From NCBI RefSeq assembly GCF_000826525.2, contig NZ_LN651322.1:1-64000 (forward strand): DNA of 64,000 nt. Direction: 5' to 3'. This document shows, one piece after another, positions 56,298-64,000 of the stretch. Source of the stretch: Mobilicoccus massiliensis. GTDB lineage: Bacteria; Actinomycetota; Actinomycetes; Actinomycetales; Dermatophilaceae. The notes under the pieces were generated by a model. The model was given only the letters and a program-made list of their open reading frames with translations, had not been told where the DNA came from and ran no database searches. Every line of letters starts with the position of its first letter. Position 1 is the first letter of the stretch. A program made the translations under genes and the position numbers.

Positions 56298-57299
56298 ATG
56301 ACCACGACGCACCCGGCCGACGAGCCGTCCGCCACCCGACATGATCACCCGGCCATCGAGCTGCGGGGCCTGACCAAGACGTTCGCACCCCCGCGCGGAG
56401 CCACCGCCCCCGTCGAGGCCGTGCGCGACGTCGATCTGCGCATCGAGCGTGGTGAGGTCGTCGCCCTGCTCGGTCCGAACGGCGCGGGCAAGACCAGCCT
56501 GCTCGACATGGTGCTCGGGTTCACCGCACCCACGTCGGGCAGCGTCTCGGTGCTCGGCCGCCGGCCGGCCGACGTCATCGCCACCGGCGGGATCTCCTCG
56601 GTGCTTCAGAGCGGGGGACTGCTGCCGCGGCTCACGGTGGGGGAGACGCTGACGATGGTCGCCGACGTCTTCGGCCGCCACGCCGACGTCCCGTCGGTGG
56701 CCCGCCGCGCGGGGATCGAGCAGATCCTCACGCGACGGGTGAGCAAGTGCTCCGGCGGTGAGCAGCAGCGGTTGCGATTCGCGCTCGCGCTGTTGCCCGA
56801 CCCCGACCTCCTGCTGCTCGACGAGCCGACGACCGGCCTCGACGTCGGCGCACGCCGCGACTTCTGGAGTGCCATCCGCGCGGACGCGAAGCGTGGCCGC
56901 ACGATCCTCTTCGCCACCCACTACCTCGCCGAGGCCGACGACATCGCCGACCGCATCGTCCTCATGCGCGACGGGGAGATCGTCGCGGACGACACTCCCG
57001 GCCGCATCAAGGGCACCGCTCTCGGGCGTCACGTCCGGGCGACCCTGCCCGACTCGAGCGAAGACGAGGCGCTCGCCGTCCTTCGCGGCGTCAACTCGTT
57101 CGAGCGGCGCGGTGAGGTCGTACGGCTGCACACCCGCGACTCCGACGCCCTGGCCCGGCACCTGCTCACCGCGACCGCCGCACGAGACGTCGAGGTCACC
57201 TCCGACGCCCTCGAGGACGCTTTCCTCACCCTCACCTCGACACCGACCTCGACGACCACCCCGATCACCACCCTGACGAACTCGGAGGCCCGGTCATGA
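56298..57299 (+). CDS. ABC exporter ATP-binding subunit (second module)
   Basis: 333 residues. Walker A GPNGAGKTS at 59-67, signature KCSGGEQQRLRFALAL at about 150-165 (Cys in place of the usual Leu), Walker B LLLLDEPTTGLD at about 171-182 and H-loop FATHYLAEAD. A DrrA-like C-terminal extension ends in a Thr-rich tail. It drives the ABC-2 permease encoded next, with which it shares an ATGA overlap. The four genes 56298-59942 overlap head to tail and form one operon with the same order as 30875-34737. Substrate unknown. Confidence 0.92.
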   Translation: MTTTHPADEPSATRHDHPAIELRGLTKTFAPPRGATAPVEAVRDVDLRIERGEVVALLGPNGAGKTSLLDMVLGFTAPTSGSVSVLGRRPADVIATGGISSVLQSGGLLPRLTVGETLTMVADVFGRHADVPSVARRAGIEQILTRRVSKCSGGEQQRLRFALALLPDPDLLLLDEPTTGLDVGARRDFWSAIRADAKRGRTILFATHYLAEADDIADRIVLMRDGEIVADDTPGRIKGTALGRHVRATLPDSSEDEALAVLRGVNSFERRGEVVRLHTRDSDALARHLLTATAARDVEVTSDALEDAFLTLTSTPTSTTTPITTLTNSEARS

Positions 57300-58105
57300 C
57301 GACCATGCCCGTCACCCACGCCCGCGCGGCTCGCGCCGCCGACGCGCCCGGCAGCGGAGGAGCGCCCCTCGTTCCCCGCCGGTATCTCCGGCTCGAGATC
57401 CTGCGGGCGCTGCGCAACCCGTGGACCATCGGGTTCGCGGTCGTCATGCCCGTGGCGATGTACCTGCTGTTCGGCGCGGCACCGGAGTACGGGGAGATCG
57501 CGACACCCCGCGGCACGGTCGCGGGCATCGTCATGGCGAACATGGCGCTCTTCGGTGCGATCACGGCGGCCGTCAACGTCGCGGGCAGCGTCGCCGACGA
57601 ACGCGGCAGCGGTTGGAACCGCCAGTTGCGGCTCACCCCGCTCGTGCCCTGGGTCTACGTCGCGGCCAAGCTGCTCGCCGCCCTGGCCACGGCACTGATC
57701 GTCGTCGTCACGGTTTTCGCGGTCGGCCTGGCCACCGGTGCGAAGCTCGTCCTCCCGGCGCTCGTCGGTGCGTTCTGGTTCGCGTGGGTCGCGGGCACCG
57801 TGATGTTCGGCGCCTTCGGGTTGGCCGTCGGCTACCTGTTCCGCAACGAGGCGGTGCTCGGTGTCGTCGGCCCCCTGCTCAGCCTGTTCGCGTTCTTCGG
57901 CGGCATGTTCATCCCACTGGACGGGATGGGCGACATTCGTCTGCTCGCCCCGTTCACGCCGATGTACGGATTGCGCAGCCTGCTCGAGAGCATGACCTCG
58001 GGTGAACCTGTCGAGACCGCCGCGGTGCTCGGCGTGGCCGGCTGGACGGCATTGTTCGTGACGGTGGCGGCGTGGCGGTACCGCTCGGTTGCCGGGCGGG
58101 AATGA
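57296..58105 (+). CDS. ABC-2 type permease (second module)
   Basis: 269 residues with six hydrophobic segments from about 40 to 265 and the FFGGMFIPLDGMGDIRLLAP loop typical of this group. It is the membrane partner of the upstream ATPase. ATGA overlaps at both ends link it to the ATPase and the kinase genes. Confidence 0.9.
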   Translation: MTTMPVTHARAARAADAPGSGGAPLVPRRYLRLEILRALRNPWTIGFAVVMPVAMYLLFGAAPEYGEIATPRGTVAGIVMANMALFGAITAAVNVAGSVADERGSGWNRQLRLTPLVPWVYVAAKLLAALATALIVVVTVFAVGLATGAKLVLPALVGAFWFAWVAGTVMFGAFGLAVGYLFRNEAVLGVVGPLLSLFAFFGGMFIPLDGMGDIRLLAPFTPMYGLRSLLESMTSGEPVETAAVLGVAGWTALFVTVAAWRYRSVAGRE

Positions 58106-59337
58106 GGGGGATGGTTACCGTGGTCGACGTGCCCGACCCCGATGCTTCGACCGTGACGGCCACTCCGGCCGCCTCGGCGGCCGTGTCCGACGGGGGACCA
58201 CCGCCTCGGCGCCGGCGTTCGGATCGAGAGCGGACGTATTTCGCCGCGTTCTTCCTCGTGTTCCTCACGCCGGTGATCGTGTTCTCGTGGAGTCACGGGC
58301 CGCTTCGCCGGTGGGGCTCGGTCACCCTCGTCGCCGTGTTCGCCGCCTGGTACGTCGCCGGGCTCCTCGCGGGGGAGCGGCGACCGCCCCAATGGGTGCG
58401 CAGCCTGCGGATGCCCGTGTGGTTCGCCGGGATGGTGCTGCTCACTCTCGTGGCCACGTGGCTGCTCGGGCCGAGCGGGTTGATGTTCCTCTTCTTCGTG
58501 GCCGCGGCCGGGGGCGGTGCGATCGCCGGACCGGGCGGCCTGGCCGTCGTCCTCGCGGCGGGGCTCACCCACACCGGCGCGGGTCTCGCGCTCGGCATGG
58601 AGTGGCCGTGGGCGCTCGGCGTGGGCGGGTGGATCGCTTTCGTCGGGCTGAGCGTGTGGCTGGGTGAACGGAGTTCGCGTGCCCAGCAGGATGCGGTCGA
58701 CGCCCGGGAACAGCGGGCCGAGCTGGCCGTCGACCTCGAACGGGCCCGGATGGCCCGCGACCTGCACGACATCCTCGGGCACTCCCTCACCGTGGTCGCG
58801 GTCAAGGCGCAGCTCGCCGGACGTCTCGTCGACGCCGACCCCGAACGGGCGAAGGCCGAGATCGCCGACGTCGAGCGGCTGGCCCGCGACGCGCTCGCCG
58901 ACGTGCGCGCCACGGTGCGGTCGTTCCGCGACCTGTCGTTGCCGGCCGAGCTCGCCGGTGCCCGCCGCGCGTTCGAGGCCGCAGAGATCGAGGCCGACGT
59001 TCCCGGGGCGGCCGAGCACGTGCGCTCCGACCTGCGCGAGCTGTTCGCGTGGGTCGTGCGCGAAGGCGTGACCAACGTCGTGCGGCACTCCGGCGCGCGG
59101 CACGCCTCGGTCGTGCTCGGGGCCGACAGCGTCGAGATCCGCGACGACGGACGCGGTTTCGACGACGCTCACCGGACGGGCTCGGGCCTGCTAGGCCTCG
59201 ACGAACGAGCACGGCAGGCCGAGGCGACGATGACGATCGACTCCACCCCCGGCCGGGGGACCGTCCTGCGCGTGAGCGCCACGCCCGGCGCGGGGACGCG
59301 CGCTGCCACGAGTCGGCGTGAGGGGAGGACGCCATGA
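58102..59337 (+). CDS. Sensor histidine kinase (NarL/DesK-type, second module)
   Basis: 411 residues. A short Pro/Arg-rich start, then about six membrane helices (47-187) and a coiled linker. Phosphoacceptor His222 in MARDLHDILGHSLTVVAVKA; N-box REGVTNVVRHSG; G-boxes DDGRGF and GSGLLGLDER. It lacks a large sensor domain, like its paralogue at 32709-34043. The start is taken at ATG 58102, overlapping the permease stop; GTG 58122 is possible. Overlaps the regulator gene by ATGA. Confidence 0.9.
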   Translation: MRGMVTVVDVPDPDASTVTATPAASAAVSDGGPPPRRRRSDRERTYFAAFFLVFLTPVIVFSWSHGPLRRWGSVTLVAVFAAWYVAGLLAGERRPPQWVRSLRMPVWFAGMVLLTLVATWLLGPSGLMFLFFVAAAGGGAIAGPGGLAVVLAAGLTHTGAGLALGMEWPWALGVGGWIAFVGLSVWLGERSSRAQQDAVDAREQRAELAVDLERARMARDLHDILGHSLTVVAVKAQLAGRLVDADPERAKAEIADVERLARDALADVRATVRSFRDLSLPAELAGARRAFEAAEIEADVPGAAEHVRSDLRELFAWVVREGVTNVVRHSGARHASVVLGADSVEIRDDGRGFDDAHRTGSGLLGLDERARQAEATMTIDSTPGRGTVLRVSATPGAGTRAATSRREGRTP

Positions 59338-59942
59338 GCATCCGGTTGTTGCTCGCCGACGACCAGGCGCTCGTCCGCGGTGCCCTCGCTGCGCTGCTCG
59401 GGTTGGAACCGGACATCGACGTCGTCGCCGAGGTGGGACGGGGCGACGAGGTGGTGGCCGCCGCACGCGAGCACCGGCCCGACGTCGCGCTCCTCGACGT
59501 CGAGATGCCCGGCCTGGACGGGATCGAGGCCACCGTCGAACTGCGCCGGGCCTGCCCGGCGACGCGGGTGCTCATCGTCACGACGTTCGGGCGCCCCGGC
59601 TACGTCCGTCGAGCTCTGGAGGCCGGGGCACAGGGCTTCGTCGTCAAGGACACCCCGGCTCCCGAACTCGCCGAGGCCGTCCGGCGCGTCCACGCCGGGT
59701 TGCGCGTCGTCGACCCAGGGCTCGCGGTCGACTCGATGGTGAGCGGCACGTCGCCGTTGACCGGCCGGGAGACCGACGTCCTGCGCGAGGCACATCGCGG
59801 AGGCACGGTCGCCGACATCGCCTCCGCGCTTTTCCTCTCCGAGGGCACGGTGCGCAACCACCTGTCGGCGGCCATCGGCAAGACCGGCGCACGCACCCGG
59901 GCCGAGGCCGCCGCGATCGCCCGCGACAACGGGTGGCTGTGA
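59334..59942 (+). CDS. LuxR/NarL-family response regulator (second module)
   Basis: 202 residues. Receiver with Asp9-Asp10, phosphoacceptor Asp55 (VALLDVEMPG), Thr83/Thr84 and Lys105 (FVVKDTP); a C-terminal helix-turn-helix with LSEGTVRNHLSAAIGKTGAR. It probably controls the exporter genes of its own operon. The close likeness to the regulator at 34132-34737, in both receiver and recognition helix, raises the chance of cross-talk. Confidence 0.93.
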   Translation: MSIRLLLADDQALVRGALAALLGLEPDIDVVAEVGRGDEVVAAAREHRPDVALLDVEMPGLDGIEATVELRRACPATRVLIVTTFGRPGYVRRALEAGAQGFVVKDTPAPELAEAVRRVHAGLRVVDPGLAVDSMVSGTSPLTGRETDVLREAHRGGTVADIASALFLSEGTVRNHLSAAIGKTGARTRAEAAAIARDNGWL

Positions 59943-60029
59943 GGGTCGGTCGGGAGGCCGGCGTGACGCGAGACGGCGACCCGGCCGCCTGAGAGAGTGG
60001 ACGGACGGCGTTCGACGAAGGGGCGGCCG

Positions 60030-60623
60030 ATGACAGACCTGGCGGAGCTGCGGGACTACGTGGCCGACGAGACGTTCGGACCCGAGACGGTCGTCACCGG
60101 CCCGGTGAGCAGCGTGGAGTTCGAGGAGTGCACGTTCGACGGGGTCGTCCTCGACGAGGCGATCCTGCGACAGTGCCGGTTCACGGCCTGCCGGTTCGCC
60201 CACTGCAGTCTCTCGGGTGTGCGGTGGCCCGACACCTCCCTGACCGGGTGCACGTTCGTCGACTGCCGGATCGTCGGAACGTCTTTCTCGCAGCTCGCGC
60301 CGAGCGTCGTCATGGAGCCCTCACGCTTCGAGCGCACCCGGCTGCACCTGTGTTCGTTCGTCGGCCGCGACCTCTCGCGGTGGGAGTTCACCGACTGCGC
60401 CGTGCTCGAATGCGACGTCGACGACTCCGACCTGCGTCACGCCGTGCTGCGCGACTGCGATCTCGACCGGACGACGTTCCGTGGCTGCGACCTGCGCGAG
60501 GCCGACCTCTCGGGCAGCCGCAACCTTGCTCTGGACGTGCGGGAGAACAAGGTCCGCGGGCTCACCGTCGATGCCTCGACCGCGGCGTCGCTGCTCGCGC
60601 CCTTGGGGATCCGGTTGGCCTGA
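60030..60623 (+). CDS. Pentapeptide-repeat protein
   Basis: 197 residues. From about residue 35 the chain is almost wholly A(D/N)LXX-like pentapeptides (for example CTFDGVVLDEAILRQCRF and DLRHAVLRDCDLDRTTFRGC), which fold as a right-handed quadrilateral beta-helix. QnrB and MfpA of this class mimic DNA and bind gyrase; whether this one does is unknown. It is cysteine-rich for its size. ATG 60030 is preferred; the frame upstream has no repeat character. It stands alone, 87 bp after the response regulator. Confidence 0.9.
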   Translation: MTDLAELRDYVADETFGPETVVTGPVSSVEFEECTFDGVVLDEAILRQCRFTACRFAHCSLSGVRWPDTSLTGCTFVDCRIVGTSFSQLAPSVVMEPSRFERTRLHLCSFVGRDLSRWEFTDCAVLECDVDDSDLRHAVLRDCDLDRTTFRGCDLREADLSGSRNLALDVRENKVRGLTVDASTAASLLAPLGIRLA

Positions 60624-60736
60624 CCCGAGCTCGGCGGGGCGGCGCCCCCACCCGGAGCCACGCGAGACGCACACGACCGGGGGTGCGGCGGGCCGGGATA
60701 CTCTCGCACTGCCGCAATCCGAGTCGAGGAGTACCG

Positions 60737-62008
60737 ATGACCGACCGCATCGATCGTGAGGCGCTGTCCGCCGCCCGTGAGTCCGCCCGTCAGCGTTACG
60801 AGGAGTTCGCGTCCTCCGGGCTCAAGCTCGACATCACGCGCGGCAAGCCGTGCTCGGCGCAGCTCGACCTCTCCGAGGACATGCTCGTCGCGCTCGAGCC
60901 CGGCGACCACATCGCGGAGGAGGGCGACACCCGCAACTACGGCGGCGCGCCGAAGGGCCTCAAGGCGCTGCGCGAGATCTTCGCGCCGCTCGTCGACGTG
61001 CCCGTCGACCAGCTCGTCGCCCGCGACAACTCCTCGCTGTCGCTCATGCACTTCTGCCTCGTCAGCAGCTTCTTCCACACCCTGCCCGGCGGTGAGAAGC
61101 CCTGGGCCGGTGAGAAGGTGAGGTTCCTCGCGCCCGCGCCCGGCTACGACCGCCACTTCGCGCTGTGCGAGGAACTCGGCATCGAGCTCATTCAGGTGGG
61201 CATGACGCCCGAGGGCCCCAACATGGACGAGGTCGAGGCCTTCGTCGCCGCCGACCCGACGATCAAGGGCATCTGGTGCGTGCCCAAGTACAACAACCCG
61301 ATGGGGATGACCTTCGGTGACGAGGTCGTCGAGCGTCTCGCGAGCATGACCACCGCGGCGCCGGATTTCCGCGTCTACTGGGACAACGCCTACGCCGTCC
61401 ACGACCTCACGGCCGAACCCGACGAGCTGGCCTCGATCCTCGACGCCTGCGCCCGGGCGGGTAACCCCGACCGTGCGTTCGTCTTCGCCTCGACGTCGAA
61501 GGTGACCTTCGCCGGTGGTGGGGTGTCGTTCTTCGGGAGTTCGCTCGCGAACGTCGAGTGGTTCCTCGCCCGTGACGCGATGCGCTCGATCGGGCCCGAC
61601 AAGGTCAACCAGCTCCGCCACGTGCGGTTCTTCGGCGACAGCGACGGCGTGCGTGCCCACATGCAGAGGCACCGCGAGATCCTCGAGCCCAAGTTCGAGT
61701 CCGTCGCCAAGGCGCTCGCCACCGACCTCGGCGCGCTCGGCATCGCCGAGTGGAGCGAGCCCAACGGCGGCTACTTCGTCAGCCTCGACGTCGTGCCCGG
61801 CACGGCCAAGCGCGTCGTCCAGCTCGCCAAGGAGGCCGGCGTCGCACTCACCCCCGCCGGCGCGACGTTCCCCGGCGGCGCCGACCTCGCCGACCGCAAC
61901 ATCCGCATCGCCCCGTCCTTCCCGACGACCGAGGAACTCGAGCAGGCTCTCGACGTGCTCACGACCTGCGTCGTTCTCGCCGCGGGGGAGAAGATCCTCG
62001 ACGAGTGA
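60737..62008 (+). CDS. aspT: Class I aminotransferase, AspT-type (Aminotran_MocR family)
   Basis: 423 residues, the actinobacterial aspartate aminotransferase branch. It shows LDITRGKPCSAQLDLSEDML, RNYGGAPKGLKALREIF, Asn187 in KYNNPMG, Asp216 in YWDNAYAVHDL and the PLP lysine Lys255 in ASTSKVTFAGGG. It should interconvert aspartate/2-oxoglutarate and oxaloacetate/glutamate. ATG 60737 has GAGGAG six bases upstream; TACTCT at 60699-60704 is a good -10 element. It is single in its operon. Confidence 0.93.
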   Translation: MTDRIDREALSAARESARQRYEEFASSGLKLDITRGKPCSAQLDLSEDMLVALEPGDHIAEEGDTRNYGGAPKGLKALREIFAPLVDVPVDQLVARDNSSLSLMHFCLVSSFFHTLPGGEKPWAGEKVRFLAPAPGYDRHFALCEELGIELIQVGMTPEGPNMDEVEAFVAADPTIKGIWCVPKYNNPMGMTFGDEVVERLASMTTAAPDFRVYWDNAYAVHDLTAEPDELASILDACARAGNPDRAFVFASTSKVTFAGGGVSFFGSSLANVEWFLARDAMRSIGPDKVNQLRHVRFFGDSDGVRAHMQRHREILEPKFESVAKALATDLGALGIAEWSEPNGGYFVSLDVVPGTAKRVVQLAKEAGVALTPAGATFPGGADLADRNIRIAPSFPTTEELEQALDVLTTCVVLAAGEKILDE

Positions 62009-62060
62009 CCGACGGACGCCGTCTCCGACCTGCCCCGCACGGTGGCACCGGCGGAGAGGC

Positions 62061-62082
62061 GGAAACGGCGGCTGTCTCGGCG
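62061..62082 (+). repeat. Single copy of the dispersed 22-bp motif
   Basis: Identical over 22 bases to 12010-12031 (begins GGAAACGGCGGCTGTCTCGG). It lies between the convergent ends of the aminotransferase and the small membrane-protein gene and has no inverted partner here. Confidence 0.8.
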
Positions 62083-62097
62083 TGAAGGGGGCCGGCG

Positions 62098-62418
62098 TCA
62101 CAGGCCCTCATGGGGTGGGGTGGACCCTGAAAGACCCCGAGGCGCCGGAGGCATGCCGTCTGGGGGACGATGCCCGTCCCGGCCGCCGTGCAGGCGGCCG
62201 TGCTCGGAACTCTGCGTCTGCAACGAGCCGGCGGGGGCGGCGGTCGCCGCCGCGGCGGTGCCGGCCGAGGCGACTCCGATGGCCAGGGCCGCGGCGACCG
62301 CCGTCTTGCGCCCCGACCATCGAGGTCGGCTCACCGCGGGTGCGGTCGGGGACTCGACGACGGACACCGGTGGGGTGCGGTGCGCGTTCGCGGGCTCGTG
62401 CTCGTGTGATGTGGTCAT
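62098..62418 (-). CDS. Small hypothetical membrane-anchored or secreted protein
   Basis: 106 residues from ATG 62418. A polar start, one hydrophobic segment (KTAVAAALAIGVASAGTAAA, about 38-57), then a His/Arg/Pro/Gly-rich tail. No family is recognised. The segment could be an uncleaved anchor or a signal peptide cleaved near AAA. It is divergent from the glycosyltransferase gene, and the aminotransferase gene converges on it. Confidence 0.5.
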   Translation of the reverse strand: MTTSHEHEPANAHRTPPVSVVESPTAPAVSRPRWSGRKTAVAAALAIGVASAGTAAAATAAPAGSLQTQSSEHGRLHGGRDGHRPPDGMPPAPRGLSGSTPPHEGL

Positions 62419-62609
62419 GACGTGCACGTTCCGCCCGGATTCTGTGCCGGCGCCATGAGCGAGGTGTGCGCCGACTCTGTCTGCCTGGGCGATGCCGGCG
62501 AGGCCGTCAGGAGGATGCCTGGCTCTGCGGGTGGTGGTGCCCGAGGCTCATCGGGCCTCGAAAGGCGGCGCACAGTGACGGCATAGCGTGCGGCTCGACG
62601 GTGGGCGAC

Positions 62610-64000
62610 ATGAACGCAGCCACCACTGTCACTCGCAGATCCCGGATCTCGCCCGGCCTGCTCCGATCCCGCCTCGGTCGGGCGACGACGCCTCCCCGGC
62701 CCACGAGCCCGCCGGGCGCCGGCGATGCGACCACGGCCGCGCCGACGACCACGTCACCCGGCGCCGGCAGCCGTCGTCACTTCTCCCGCGGTGAGCTGTT
62801 GAGCCTGACCGCTCTGCTGCTCGGCACGCTCGGGTTCTGGCTCTGCGGCCTCACGGCCAACGGCTGGGCGAACTCGTTCTACGCCGCGGCGGCACAGGCC
62901 GGGTCGCAGTCGTGGGAGGCGTTCTTCTACGGCTCGTCCGACGCGGCCAACAGCATCACCGTCGACAAGCCACCGGCCTCGCTGTGGCTCATGTCTTTGT
63001 CGGTGCGGCTGTTCGGGCTCTCCTCGGCGTCGATCCTCGTGCCGGAGGTGCTGCTCGGGGTGGCGACGGTCGCCGTGCTCCATCTCTCGATCCGCCGCCG
63101 GTTCGGTCACGCGGCCGGCCTGCTCGCGGGGCTGACCCTCGCTCTCACGCCCGTCGCCACCCTGATGTTCCGGTTCGACAACCCGGACGCACTGCTCGCT
63201 CTGCTCGTCACCGCGGCCTGTGCCGCGACCCTGCGTGCCTGCGAGAGCGTGCGCGCCCGATGGATGATCCTCGCCGGCGTGCTGCTGGGGTTCGCGTTCC
63301 TCACCAAGACGTTGCAGGCGTTGCTCGTCCTGCCCGTCCTCGGCCTCGTCTATCTCGTCGTCGCACCCGGCGGCCTCGGCAGCCGCATCAAGAACGGCTC
63401 GCTCGGCCTCGTCGCGATGGTCGTCAGCGCCGGCTGGTGGATCCTCGCCGTCGAGCTCATGCCGACCTCCCTGCGGCCGTACATCGGCGGGTCGCAGGAC
63501 AACTCGTTCCTCTCCCTCACCTTCGGCTACAACGGGCTCGGTCGCCTCACCGGTGACGAGGCCGGCTCGGTCGGCCCCAACATGGGCACCGCGAGCCTCT
63601 GGCGGATGTTCTCCAGCAACGTGGGCGGCCAGATCTCGTGGCTCATCCCGAGCGCCCTCGTCTTCCTCGTCGCCGGCCTGTGGCTGACCCGTCGAGCACC
63701 CCGTGGCGACCTCCGCCGTGCGGCCTACCTCGTGTGGGGCGGCGGCCTCGTCGTCACCGGGCTCGTGTTCTCGCTCATGGAGGGGATCTTCCACGAGTAC
63801 TACACGGTCGCGCTCGCGCCGTTCGTCGCGGCACTCGTCGGCATCGGCGCGGCCCAGGCCGTGGCGCGCCTGCGGGCCGCGGAGTCACGGCGTGTGCCCG
63901 CCCTGACGCTCGCCGCCGCGACCGCCGTCGCCTCGGTATGGAGCTTCGTGCTCCTCACGCGGGTCGGCGACGTCTACGGTCCGCTGCGGTATGCCGTCCT
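62610..64000 (+). CDS. Glycosyltransferase family 39 (YkcB/ArnT-like) membrane protein, partial
   Basis: Open to the end of the window (463 codons, C-terminus missing). After a 60-residue polar N-terminus comes helix 1 (LLSLTALLLGTLGFWLCGL), then the conserved extracytoplasmic stretch FYAAAAQAGSQSWEAFFYGS and SDAANSITVDKPPASLWLMS, in which the Asp after TV is probably catalytic, and many further helices. These enzymes transfer sugars from polyprenyl-phosphate donors to lipids or wall polymers on the outer face. ATG 62610 starts the frame; TAGCGT at 62584-62589 is a possible -10. Confidence 0.88.
   Translation, partial: MNAATTVTRRSRISPGLLRSRLGRATTPPRPTSPPGAGDATTAAPTTTSPGAGSRRHFSRGELLSLTALLLGTLGFWLCGLTANGWANSFYAAAAQAGSQSWEAFFYGSSDAANSITVDKPPASLWLMSLSVRLFGLSSASILVPEVLLGVATVAVLHLSIRRRFGHAAGLLAGLTLALTPVATLMFRFDNPDALLALLVTAACAATLRACESVRARWMILAGVLLGFAFLTKTLQALLVLPVLGLVYLVVAPGGLGSRIKNGSLGLVAMVVSAGWWILAVELMPTSLRPYIGGSQDNSFLSLTFGYNGLGRLTGDEAGSVGPNMGTASLWRMFSSNVGGQISWLIPSALVFLVAGLWLTRRAPRGDLRRAAYLVWGGGLVVTGLVFSLMEGIFHEYYTVALAPFVAALVGIGAAQAVARLRAAESRRVPALTLAAATAVASVWSFVLLTRVGDVYGPLRYAV

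Overview
The window is GC-rich, densely coded DNA of an actinobacterium, probably of the Micrococcales; no genus is claimed. The support is gene content and order (ychF, rmuC, ispH, xseA-xseB and a DUF4245 gene close together), many GTG starts, and starts preceded by a TANNNT -10 element only 6-7 bases upstream, as in leaderless transcripts. No rRNA, tRNA, CRISPR array, transposase or replication origin was seen.

Layout. (1) 1-25828 is one spacerless inverted repeat: 12915-25828 is the reverse complement of 1-12914, with the axis between 12914 and 12915. Each gene in the left arm therefore recurs in the right arm, on the other strand, at 25829-x: a 2-hydroxyacid dehydrogenase, a DUF808 membrane protein, a short TetR, an Ste14-like methyltransferase, a frameshifted conserved gene, ychF, a thioesterase, rmuC, ispH, xseAB, a DUF4245 gene and a TetR regulator. 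The axis is a perfect 18-bp palindrome that resembles a site in the promoter of that TetR gene. An assembly or foldback artefact is the simplest explanation; a real inverted duplication or a hairpin end is not excluded. (2) 25484-26020 holds 138-bp tandem repeats, whose mirror image opens the window. (3) 26071-30319: FAD monooxygenase, a glutamine amidotransferase, an amidotransferase paralogue without its cysteine, and an alanine-type aminotransferase. (4) 30875-34737: ABC exporter plus two-component system. (5) 34827-37214: quinol nitric oxide reductase. (6) 37380-43564: five-gene peptide ABC importer whose binding-protein gene has a rearranged 5' end. (7) 43881-46909: CBS protein and membrane pyrophosphatase. 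(8) 47025-50942: Nudix hydrolase, secreted GH26-like enzyme, typA and a PIN-toxin remnant. (9) 50953-56078: HAD phosphatase, brnQ and metQNI. (10) 56298-59942: a second ABC exporter plus two-component module with the same gene order as block 4. (11) 60030-64000: pentapeptide-repeat protein, class I aminotransferase, a small membrane-anchored protein and a GT39 glycosyltransferase cut by the window end.

How the genes fit together: blocks 4 and 10 look like paralogous envelope-stress or drug-response modules. MetQNI, BrnQ and the peptide importer supply amino acids and peptides, and two aminotransferases interconvert them. The pyrophosphatase links PPi hydrolysis to ion pumping and may be served by the adjacent CBS protein. 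Short dispersed repeats, some forming long hairpins, recur in several intergenic regions and are the least explained part of the window.
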